Below are positions 53,898 to 61,089 of a stretch of DNA of 64,000 nucleotides, one piece after another. The notes under the pieces are model-generated. The model had not been told where the DNA came from. It made no database searches and worked only from the letters and a program-made list of their open reading frames with translations. Every line of letters begins with the position of its first letter. Positions within the stretch are counted from its first letter, which is position 1. The stretch comes from Acidimicrobiaceae bacterium (GTDB lineage Bacteria > Actinomycetota > Acidimicrobiia > Acidimicrobiales > Aldehydirespiratoraceae). The stretch is from contig JAPOUM010000040.1 in NCBI GenBank assembly GCA_026708645.1, forward strand, positions 308,508-372,507. Reading direction: 5' to 3'. The position numbers were made by a program, and so were the translations under genes.

Positions 53898-54350
53898 TCA
53901 TGCACCGATGGCTTCGATGTAAGCCTTCAGCTCGTCTACGGCGGTGTGCGTGATGCGCGACTCGGCTCGGCGTTTGATGAAGCCCGGCAGAGGGACGGCC
54001 AGCTCCACCGCCAGCTGGTAGGTCACCTCGGTGGTGTCGGGGGCCCCCTCGACGGCTGTGAAGCTGTACTCGCCGTCGAGGCGCGAGGTGGCGTCGCCCC
54101 GCTGGAGCCGCCAGGCCAGCCGCAGCGGATCCGAGCCGTAGAAATATCGCAGGGTGTAGGTGGTGGACCGGCCCATGGCGGTCACCCGATATTGCACGTC
54201 CACGGCGAGCCCGTCGCGGTCGCGTGCCAGTATCCGGGCTTCTTTGATGTCACGCGCCCAGCGAGGATACTTCTCGAAATCGACAGCCGCCTCGAAGCAT
54301 CGCTCCGGCGGGGCCATGATCGTGGTGCGCTGAGTTACCTGATCTGCCAC
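53898..54350 (-). CDS. SRPBCC (polyketide cyclase/START-like) protein
   Basis: A 150-residue helix-grip protein: VTQRTTIMAPPERCFEAAVDFEKYPRW opens it (shown in two parts: QRTTIMAPPERCF and FEKYPRWARDIKEA), followed by strands ending TTEVTYQLAVELAVPLPGF. Members bind hydrophobic ligands in a deep cavity; actinobacterial ones of this size are usually of unknown role. The start is GTG at 54350, six bases after TAAAAT, so its own leaderless promoter seems to exist although it lies 34 bases downstream of the glycosyltransferase gene. Confidence 0.85.
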   Translation of the reverse strand: MADQVTQRTTIMAPPERCFEAAVDFEKYPRWARDIKEARILARDRDGLAVDVQYRVTAMGRSTTYTLRYFYGSDPLRLAWRLQRGDATSRLDGEYSFTAVEGAPDTTEVTYQLAVELAVPLPGFIKRRAESRITHTAVDELKAYIEAIGA

Positions 54351-54356
54351 CCGGGC

Positions 54357-54362
54357 ATTTTA
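54357..54362 (-). promoter_or_regulatory. -10 box (leaderless) of the SRPBCC gene
   Basis: TAAAAT on the minus strand, six bases before GTG 54350, with no ribosome site between. This is one of the strongest -10 matches of its kind in the window. Confidence 0.6.
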
Positions 54363-54384
54363 CCGATGTCACAGGTCGCCGCTG

Positions 54385-55524
54385 TCATGGCGCTTTGCCT
54401 GCCGCGGCCGTCTCGGCGAGCGCTTCGGCGAGCTCCGCAGCCAGAACGTCGTACGAGAAGCGGTCTTCTGCTCGCCGGCGTGACGCTTCGCCCATGGCAC
54501 GGCGACGCTCGAGATCGACCAGCAGGCCGCCCAAGGCGGAGGCCGTGCTTCGGGGTGTGGCGGGATCGAGCACGAGGCCCGTCTCGTCATGGCTGACCGC
54601 CTCGTGGGCGCCGCCGCTGCAACCCGCCACTTGCGCGACGCCCGACGCGGCCGCCTCCAGGAACACGATCCCGAAGCCTTCCTGCTCCAGTCCGCCCCAG
54701 CGATTGCGACACAGCATCGCAAAAACGTCGGCGCATCCGTACAACGCCGCCAGCTTCTCGTCGCTGAGCCGCCCCACGAGCCGCACAGGAGCCCCCGAAC
54801 GGTCGACCAGACGGTCGAGTCGGCGCCGGTCGCGGCCCCGACCCGCTATCACAACCTCCAGTTCAGGGTGAGACTCGCGCATGATCGCTGCCGCGCGGAT
54901 CAGCGTGTCCATGCCTTTGCGGGGCACCAGCCGTGACACGCTCACAACCGTCGGAGCGTCCGCGGCGAGCCCCAGGTCATGCCGAGCCGCCAGACGCTGC
55001 TCGTCGCTCAAAGGCGTGAAACGCCCGATGTCCACTCCGGGGGGGATCAGATGGGCTTTCAGAGGCCGCCCGAGCGCCCGTTCGCACTCACGGGCTGCGT
55101 ATTCACCCGCCGAGATCACCCCCGCGGCATCGTTCAGCACTCGGCGCAGCAGGCGCCGGGCGCCGACGATGCGGGCCGGGATGGCCACTTCCGCGCCGTG
55201 TACCACCACTGCGTAAGGCAGATCCAGATGCGGACCGATCAGACCGGCGGGAAGCGCCGGGTCTATCACCACCAACTCCACTTGGTGCTGCGCGGCCAAT
55301 CGGCGCACGCGCCGCAGCAGATGCGGGCCGGGCGCCAGCCACGGCTCACGCGCTCGCAGCGTCGTGAACGCCTGGGCCGCGTCGAACTCCGCGGCATCTC
55401 GATGAGCGGTGGTGTAGACCACCACATCGTCAGCAGGCAGTCGCCGCCACAGCTCCCACAGATAGTTCTGGATCCCTCCCACTTTCGGCGGGAAGTCGTT
55501 GGTCACCAGCAGATGGCGGGTCAT
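54385..55524 (-). CDS. GT4-family glycosyltransferase, PimB-like
   Basis: A 379-residue GT-B glycosyltransferase. VTNDFPPKVGGIQNYLWEL is the acceptor-side opening typical of actinobacterial PimB/MgtA mannosyltransferases, VVSVSRLVPRKGMDTLI the start of the donor lobe, and EQEGFGIVFLEAAASG the E-x7-E motif that holds the nucleotide sugar. Phosphatidylinositol mannoside synthesis is a reasonable guess. Its ATG overlaps the queG stop (ATGA). Confidence 0.88.
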   Translation of the reverse strand: MTRHLLVTNDFPPKVGGIQNYLWELWRRLPADDVVVYTTAHRDAAEFDAAQAFTTLRAREPWLAPGPHLLRRVRRLAAQHQVELVVIDPALPAGLIGPHLDLPYAVVVHGAEVAIPARIVGARRLLRRVLNDAAGVISAGEYAARECERALGRPLKAHLIPPGVDIGRFTPLSDEQRLAARHDLGLAADAPTVVSVSRLVPRKGMDTLIRAAAIMRESHPELEVVIAGRGRDRRRLDRLVDRSGAPVRLVGRLSDEKLAALYGCADVFAMLCRNRWGGLEQEGFGIVFLEAAASGVAQVAGCSGGAHEAVSHDETGLVLDPATPRSTASALGGLLVDLERRRAMGEASRRRAEDRFSYDVLAAELAEALAETAAAGKAP

Positions 55525-56705
55525 GCCGCAGCCCGTGGCGGCACCGCTCGCCGCAGTTCGTCTCGAACCATCGGATCATCGGCGCCCTGCAACCCGCTGA
55601 GCCCCAGCCCGAGGCGGCGCGCGCACCACACTCCGTGCGCTCGGATCAGCGGGTCGGGGTCGCGCAGCGCCCGCGCCACGGCCGCCCGCACTCTAGGATC
55701 GCCGGGGTCGGCCACGTTGGCCAGCACCACCAGAGCGTTGCGGCGCAGGTAGCGGGGTTGGCGCCTGGGTATGTACCAGCGTCCGAAACGCGCCAGCAGC
55801 TCATCGTCGGAAGATTCGAGCAGATCCAACAAGTCCGCCCGGGGCTGCTGATCGGCGGGACCAGGGTCGCTGCTTCGGCGGAGCCGCACACGGTTGGGAG
55901 GGCACACTTCCGAGCAGTCGTCGCATCCGTAGATGCGGTCGCCGAGCGCCACGCGGCAGTCAGGGTCGAACACTCCTTCGGCTTGCACCAGCCAGGCGAG
56001 GCAGCGGCGGGCGTCGACCGTGCCAGGAGCGACGATAGCGCCGGTGGGGCATCCGTCGAGGCACTTCCGGCAGTTCCCGCAGCCGTCCTCCAACGGCTCG
56101 GGATCGCTCGCGACGATCACGGCGTCGGTCACCACCGATCCCAGCACCACGAGGCTGCCCAGTCCCGGCACCAAGATGTTGGAGTTCTTGCCCCACCATC
56201 CGACGGCGGCGCGATGAGCCGCGGCCCGGTCCACCATGGCGTTGCTGTCGGCGGACACCACAGCTTTGTGGCCGCAGGCACGCAGCGCTTCGGCCACGGC
56301 TTCGAGGCCGCTTCGCAGCACGGCGTAATAGTCCGACCGGGCATAGGCCGCCACCCGCGCGAAAGGCCCGGCGGCAGCCTCTGCCTGCGAACCGCCGGCT
56401 GCGGGGTTTTTGTGGGAATCAGCGTCTTCATGGGAGGCGGCGGGTTCTTCGCAGAGGTCCACGGGTTGAGCGTCGAACTCGACCGCGCCGACGACGATGG
56501 CGGCAGCGCCCGGCAGCAGGCGCTGCGGATCCGTGGAGCGTCGCGGGTTGCGATAGGTGAACTGCATCCCCCCATGCAGGCCGGCCTGCTTGCGTCGAGT
56601 CAGGGTCTCTGCGGTCTCGGTGAACGGTTCCGCCGTGCAGAAGCCGACTGCGTGCAAACCGCCGCGGCGCCCGATATCAGCCAGCTCAGAAGGCGCGAGG
56701 CTCAT
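55521..56705 (-). CDS. queG: Epoxyqueuosine reductase
   Basis: A 394-residue cobalamin- and Fe-S-dependent enzyme for the last step of queuosine synthesis in tRNA. The N-terminal cobalamin-binding part contains DRAAAHRAAVGWWGKN with the catalytic-acid region SADSNAMVDR. Two [4Fe-4S] sites follow: CGNCRKCLDGCPTGAI and CDDCSEVCPPN, with the shared Cys in ARRCLAWL. The C-terminus has HEAT-like repeats (YLRRNALVVLANVADPGDP). A small acidic/His insertion lies around residues 85-105. Confidence 0.95.
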   Translation of the reverse strand: MSLAPSELADIGRRGGLHAVGFCTAEPFTETAETLTRRKQAGLHGGMQFTYRNPRRSTDPQRLLPGAAAIVVGAVEFDAQPVDLCEEPAASHEDADSHKNPAAGGSQAEAAAGPFARVAAYARSDYYAVLRSGLEAVAEALRACGHKAVVSADSNAMVDRAAAHRAAVGWWGKNSNILVPGLGSLVVLGSVVTDAVIVASDPEPLEDGCGNCRKCLDGCPTGAIVAPGTVDARRCLAWLVQAEGVFDPDCRVALGDRIYGCDDCSEVCPPNRVRLRRSSDPGPADQQPRADLLDLLESSDDELLARFGRWYIPRRQPRYLRRNALVVLANVADPGDPRVRAAVARALRDPDPLIRAHGVWCARRLGLGLSGLQGADDPMVRDELRRAVPPRAAA

Positions 56706-57052
56706 CTCAAGGCTTACCTAAAGTGTCCACAAGATTTCTTCGGAGCATGATGCGACTCATATGCTTGTTGGGATCCGAGATATGGAAGTGCAGACTCGGA
56801 GTGAGTCGCTCGTGCATGTGACAGTGAGCATTTCATTGTGACCGATCGTGACTTCCGGTTGCGCGATTGCTAGCTCTCGACGGTGTGCCGTTGATCGTTC
56901 AAGGCATCGCTGCGGGCCGGCTGACTCTCGCGAGCAGGAGCGAGCTGGATCCAGATGTGCGCTACAACACGGAAAGCAGCGCCGCTGCAGCGTATGACAT
57001 CGTTGAAGCACTTGACATCGTTGAAGCGTTTGACGAAGGTCGCGGATGATGT
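56706..57052. other. Intergenic region between queG and trpD
   Basis: 347 bases without a convincing gene. A 60-codon plus-strand frame (TTG 56867 to 57049) reads GVPLIVQGIAAGRLTLASR and ends in a repetitive tail; it has no ribosome site and I do not recognise it. Bases 56995-57030 are two 18-bp tandem units (GACATCGTTGAAGC plus four variable bases). The region is less GC-rich than its flanks and may be decayed coding DNA. Confidence 0.5.
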
Positions 57053-58090
57053 TCACGGCGGCGGAGCGGTGACGGCTCGGAGCTTGGCTGCGGCTCTGCC
57101 GTCGTCCAGCGCGGCCGCGGCTGCGGCCACCCCTGCGGGAAGGTCGGCGGCGATCCCGGCCGCGTAGAGGGCCGCAGCGGCGTTGAAAACCACGATGTCG
57201 CGGTAGGGGCCGCCCTCGCCGGCCAGCACGTCTGTGAGGATTCGGACGTTGTCCGACGCGGCGCCGCCGCGAAGCTGCTGCGGCTCGGCGGAGCGCAGAC
57301 CCACATCGCCGGGCTGCACCGTGTATTGGGTGATGGCGTCGTCGTTGAGTTCCCACACCTGGTTGGCGCCCGTGGTGGTGAACTCGTCGAACTGCCCGTC
57401 GCCGTGGACCACCAGCGACCGCACCGAACCCAGGGCTTGCAGCACCTCGGCCATCACGGGCGCCAGTGACTCGTCGAGCACGCCGAGCACCTGGCGCTTC
57501 ACCCGGCCCGGATGCGACAGCGGGCCCAGCAGATTGAACACCGTGGAGATGCCGACTTGTGAGCGCACCGGCGCCACATGGCGCATGGCCGGGTGGAAGG
57601 TCTTGGCGAAAGCGAAACCCAGACCGTGCGAGCGCACCGTCTCGGCCACCTGCTCGACGGCAGCGCCGACGGGCACGCCTAGAGCCGCCAGCAGATCGAA
57701 ACTGCCCGAGGTGGACGACGCCTTCACGCTGCCGTGCTTGCAGACCGTGGCGCCTGCGCCCGCGGCCACGAAGCAGGCCATGGTCGACACGTTCAAAGCG
57801 TGGGCTCGCCGGTTGCTGGTCCCTCCGGTGCCCACGATGTCGAGCGCCTCCTCGGGGATGTCCAGAGGCGTAGCCGCCTGGCGCATCGCGGTCGCCAAAC
57901 CCAGAAGCTCGTTGGCCGTCGGGCCTTTCAGGCGCAGCATCACCGCGAAGGCGGCGACCTGTGCGTCGCTCGCCCGCCCGGCGAGGATCGCGCCGAGCGC
58001 CGCTTGGGCCTGCTCGGAGGTGATGTCGCGGCTGCTTGCCAGAGTTTCCAGAATCGCCGGCCATCCGCCGAGGTCCGAGATCGCGGCCAT
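57053..58090 (-). CDS. trpD: Anthranilate phosphoribosyltransferase
   Basis: A 345-residue enzyme transferring phosphoribose to anthranilate in tryptophan synthesis. The PRPP-binding loop reads DIVGTGGTSNRRAHALNVST; the usual GTGGD has Thr instead of Asp. KHGSVKASSTSGSFDLL is the second substrate loop (commonly KHGNRA-SS-SGSADVLE) and HPAMRHVAPVRSQVGISTVFN with NLLGPLSHPG complete the fold. No other trp gene is adjacent. ATG 58090 has TAGTCT six bases upstream, a probable leaderless promoter. Confidence 0.93.
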   Translation of the reverse strand: MAAISDLGGWPAILETLASSRDITSEQAQAALGAILAGRASDAQVAAFAVMLRLKGPTANELLGLATAMRQAATPLDIPEEALDIVGTGGTSNRRAHALNVSTMACFVAAGAGATVCKHGSVKASSTSGSFDLLAALGVPVGAAVEQVAETVRSHGLGFAFAKTFHPAMRHVAPVRSQVGISTVFNLLGPLSHPGRVKRQVLGVLDESLAPVMAEVLQALGSVRSLVVHGDGQFDEFTTTGANQVWELNDDAITQYTVQPGDVGLRSAEPQQLRGGAASDNVRILTDVLAGEGGPYRDIVVFNAAAALYAAGIAADLPAGVAAAAAALDDGRAAAKLRAVTAPPP

Positions 58091-58096
58091 GCTCTC

Positions 58097-58102
58097 AGAC
58101 TA
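58097..58102 (-). promoter_or_regulatory. -10 box (leaderless) of trpD
   Basis: TAGTCT on the minus strand, six bases (GAGAGC) before ATG 58090. No Shine-Dalgarno fits in the space. Confidence 0.5.
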
Positions 58103-58107
58103 ACTTT

Positions 58108-58208
58108 CGCGGCGGGCGCCGGGGCTTGTGCGTCCGGGTTGCGTCGAACTGGTCGCCCACTCTGAGCAGATCGGCACCATCGCGGCGAGCGCCGTGGCTT
58201 GTGCGTCC
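58108..58208. repeat. Pair of 28-bp direct repeats between trpD and rnpB
   Basis: 58108-58135 and 58181-58208 match at 26 of 28 positions (both contain GGCTTGTGCGTCC), offset 73 bases. The right copy ends next to the probable rnpB promoter (TTGTGC near 58199, TAGGGT near 58224), so a duplicated promoter element is possible. Confidence 0.75.
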
Positions 58209-58235
58209 AGATGGAGCGTGCTCTAGGGTGGCGTC

Positions 58236-58590
58236 GGTGACGGGGTGCCGGTCGGATGGCCGCGGTTCGCTTCCGGCGGATCGAGGAAGGTCGGGACTCC
58301 GCAGGGCAGGGTGCTGGCTCGCAACCAGTCGAGGCGACTCGCAGGAAAGTGCCACAGAAAACAAACCGCCGGCCTCGCCGGTAAGGGTGAAAAGGTGCGG
58401 TAAGAGCGCACCAGCACTCCGGGCGACCGGGGTGGCTAGGTAAACCCCACCCGGAGCAAGATCAAGCAGGGAGAGAGCGGCCCGCTCGCAGACACTCCCG
58501 GGTAGATCGCACAGATGGATGGCCATCCAGGGAGACCCTGGCAACAGGCTCCTGGACAGAATCCCGCCTACAGGCCGACACCCCGTCACC
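58236..58590 (+). ncRNA. rnpB: RNase P RNA (bacterial class A)
   Basis: The catalytic RNA that trims tRNA 5' ends. The ends pair perfectly as helix P1: GGTGACGGGGTG at 58236-58247 with CACCCCGTCACC at 58579-58590. Between them are the conserved blocks in the right order: GAGGAAGGTCGGGACTCC, CAGGGTGCTGG, AGGAAAGTGCCACAGAAAAC, GGTAAGGGTGAAAAGGTG with GGTAAGAGCGCACC, GGTAAACCCCACCCGGAGCA and ACAGAATCCCGCCTACAGGC (the P4-forming partner). The length of about 355 bases is normal. A C-run follows directly and no T-run terminator is seen. Any open reading frame across this region is spurious. Confidence 0.97.
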
Positions 58591-58603
58591 CCCCCCCTCG
58601 ACT

Positions 58604-58864
58604 GAAACTCCGCCTAGCGCGACCCGACGAGCAGTCATGCCCAAATCTGACGAGGCTCTTGCACTCCAACGCACTGTCGAAGACAAACCCGAAACTCCGC
58701 CTAGCGCGACCCGACGAGCAGTCATGCCCAAGTCCGGCGAGGCTCTTGCACTCCAACGCACTGTCGAAGACAACCCCGAAACTCCGCCTAGCGCGACCCG
58801 ACGAGCGGTCATGCCCAAATCTGACGAGGCTCTCGCACTCCAACGCACCGTCGAAGACAACCCC
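58604..58864. repeat. Three 87-bp tandem repeats downstream of rnpB
   Basis: Units at 58604-58690, 58691-58777 and 58778-58864; each later unit differs from the first at about four bases. Because 87 is a multiple of three, several frames stay open through all units; one plus-strand frame (ATG 58637) gives 29-residue repeats starting MPKSDEALALQRTVED. Six of the seven variable sites fall on third codon positions of that frame (and of one minus-strand frame). Third-position GC is low for this genome. I do not recognise the peptide. Confidence 0.95.
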
Positions 58865-59007
58865 GCGGGCCGACGGCGTCTGTGCTCAACTTCGATGAGT
58901 TTCTTGCGTTTCTTGCGCTCCAGCTGCCTGACTTGAGCGGCTGCCCGATGACGGAAGGCTTCCTCGCCGTGTTCGGGTTGATCTCCCCGATCCCGGCTAG
59001 CGCCCCG

Positions 59008-59517
59008 TCAGGGACCGTCCGCGCCTTCGATCTGCGGCAGGGTGAGGCGTCCGGCGGACAACAGGGTCCGCCGGCGCTGCGGATCCGTCAGACCGTGACG
59101 GCGGGCGATCCACAGCAGTGCTGCAAGTCCCGCAAGCTCCAGGGTGATCAGGATCACCAGCGGTCGATCGTATTCGGGGGGCACTCCCCGACCGATTGCG
59201 TCACCGCCGGCGAACGGCCACCAGAACAACTCGGTGCGCGACCAGGCGCCGCTGGCGACCAGGAACACCAGCATGGCTATGGGCATGCCTATCCAGCGTC
59301 GACGTCGCAGCCTCCTGCCGCGCCCGGCTGTAGAGATCATCACCGCGAAGAGCGCGGCCGCGCTCCCCGCCAGTGTGTGCATCAGCCATGGAGAGCCTGT
59401 GAGGTTCTCGACCAGCGGCAGAACCGCTCCCAACGCCACGAACCGATAGTCGACGCCGCTGCTGTCGAACACCAGCGCCACCAGCACCACCGCACAGGCC
59501 ACGAACCACAGAAACAC
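59008..59517 (-). CDS. Hypothetical integral membrane protein
   Basis: A 169-residue protein with four to five hydrophobic segments (roughly 1-17, 25-40, 46-64, 77-92 and 118-139) and an Arg-rich cytoplasmic loop ([11 protein letters not shown]). I do not recognise a named family. The segment 58865-59007 between it and the 87-bp repeats shows no feature. It is the last ordinary gene before the McrBC pair; the 51 bases separating it from mcrC allow but do not prove co-transcription. Confidence 0.75.
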   Translation of the reverse strand: MFLWFVACAVVLVALVFDSSGVDYRFVALGAVLPLVENLTGSPWLMHTLAGSAAALFAVMISTAGRGRRLRRRRWIGMPIAMLVFLVASGAWSRTELFWWPFAGGDAIGRGVPPEYDRPLVILITLELAGLAALLWIARRHGLTDPQRRRTLLSAGRLTLPQIEGADGP

Positions 59518-59568
59518 GCGCGCTCACCGTAACGGCAGCCAACCCTCACGATAACCGACAGCTAGCTG

Positions 59569-61020
59569 TCACCGATCATGGTCCACCCCTGACTGTTCGC
59601 GGCTCGCACTGTCAAGCGCCGCTCCACCCGGTGCGCTCATTCGCTGAATCCAGTCGGCGAGATGCTTCAGGTTCCCGGCGACCTGCTCGGCATCGCCGGA
59701 CAGGTCGAGTGCGTAGGTGTGCAACGACTTGTCGGTGTGCCTCACCCGCACTGGCGCTCCGGGCCCGCCAGCGGCTTGTCGCTCTTGGCCGCTGTCGGCG
59801 CCGAGGCAGTAGATGAGCGCTCCCTGGCGCAGTTCGAGCGCAGTGGTGTAGGCCAGAAGCTGGTAGTAGTCGGGGTTGCGCCCGGTCGCTTTGTCGTCTG
59901 TGAGCTTGTATTTGACGTCGGCCACGAAGCTGGGCTCGCCGGCAGAGCGGAACAACAGATCGGGTCTGATGGGCACCCTGCGATCCTTGTCGAGCGTGGC
60001 ACTGTGCTGGCTGTCGACTCCGAGGCGGCCTCGCAGCTCTCGTCGGAGCCTTTCGGTGACGAAACGCTCGAACAGTTCGTTCATGTCCAGCATGAACGCT
60101 GAAGTTTGCATGCCTCCGATGTCGTCTTTGAGGGTCAAGTTCGCAAGGATCAGCTGCGCCAGCCGCAGCGCCGGCTTGTAATGCTCGTTGAGCCGAGTGA
60201 ACACCAACTGTTCGTGGTCGCTGTGATGATGCGGCACGTCGCTCACGTCTTCGAGCGCGACGAGATGCTTCATCAGCCTGCGCCGATCCTCCGCGGGCAC
60301 TCTGGCGACTCGCCGCGCCCGAGACACGGCCGCTTTCAGATAGGTGTTCTCGATCACCTCAGCCGTGAACTCGGTGAACCGGCAGGCCGTGGGTATGACC
60401 ACGCCCGGCCGCGCCAGCTGACGCGCGATGTCTACACGGCCGCGCAAGGCGATCAGGCGGTCTTGATGCTCCCGATAGGAGTGATAGAGCCCTCGAGCCA
60501 GGGTGGTCTCGGCTGTGCGAGCGAAGAACGACACGAAGGCAGGCAACAGATCCGAGGTTTTCTGATAGCTGACGACCTCGTCCTTCCAATCCCGGGGACG
60601 CAGGCCCACTTCGAGCATCAAAAACAGATTCTTCAGCGGGATCTTGGGCTTCACCAGCACCTGCAACCCTGCCACGTTGATCGACCCGACATATTGGTGA
60701 GCCGACACCCGCCAGAGGCCCGACTGCGTGCCCGGCTCGACCGACAGATAACGCCCCTCCCCCACCCTGTTTAGAGCGGCTGCCTGCTCAGCGTTGAGTT
60801 CGAAGGTCTTACTGTCGTGCTCGCTCAATACCAGATGTGTGATAGAGGGTTGCTCTTCAGCGATGAAGTTCACCGTGCTCTGCATATCGCCCTCGTGACC
60901 CTGCTTGTCAGTGGCTGGTGGAACACCGGTAGCGGTGGCATCAGCAGCTGCTGTCGACTCACTCACTGTGCCTGCTGAGGTTGCCGACGGATTCAGAGCT
61001 TGATCATAAATCACTGCCAT
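59569..61020 (-). CDS. mcrC: McrC, nuclease subunit of a McrBC restriction system
   Basis: A 483-residue McrC. The N-terminal domain contacts McrB (TQSGLWRVSAHQYVGSI, LQVLVKPKIPLKNLFLML as consecutive pieces). The C-terminal PD-(D/E)xK nuclease has RPDLLFRSAGEPSFVADVKYK with Asp in RPDLLF and the D-x-K of ADVKYK. McrBC cuts DNA carrying modified cytosines. ATG 61020 has AAGG upstream, but ATG 60885 has a better site (GAGGGCG) and would trim a Ser/Thr/Ala-rich lead of 45 residues; the true start is open. It follows mcrB by 69 bases. Confidence 0.92.
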   Translation of the reverse strand: MAVIYDQALNPSATSAGTVSESTAAADATATGVPPATDKQGHEGDMQSTVNFIAEEQPSITHLVLSEHDSKTFELNAEQAAALNRVGEGRYLSVEPGTQSGLWRVSAHQYVGSINVAGLQVLVKPKIPLKNLFLMLEVGLRPRDWKDEVVSYQKTSDLLPAFVSFFARTAETTLARGLYHSYREHQDRLIALRGRVDIARQLARPGVVIPTACRFTEFTAEVIENTYLKAAVSRARRVARVPAEDRRRLMKHLVALEDVSDVPHHHSDHEQLVFTRLNEHYKPALRLAQLILANLTLKDDIGGMQTSAFMLDMNELFERFVTERLRRELRGRLGVDSQHSATLDKDRRVPIRPDLLFRSAGEPSFVADVKYKLTDDKATGRNPDYYQLLAYTTALELRQGALIYCLGADSGQERQAAGGPGAPVRVRHTDKSLHTYALDLSGDAEQVAGNLKHLADWIQRMSAPGGAALDSASREQSGVDHDR

Positions 61021-61089
61021 GGAACTGCCTTGGCTATTCGATGCACAGGCAGAGCGGTCGACTTCTCGACTACTAACATGGAACCAATC

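Noticed and set aside
56867..57049. 60-codon gene between queG and trpD
   Set aside because: It needs a TTG start without a ribosome site, contains an internal tandem repeat and matches no family I recognise; it is described as intergenic.
58604..58864. CRISPR array
   Set aside because: The 87-bp units are contiguous with no variable spacers and no cas genes are present.
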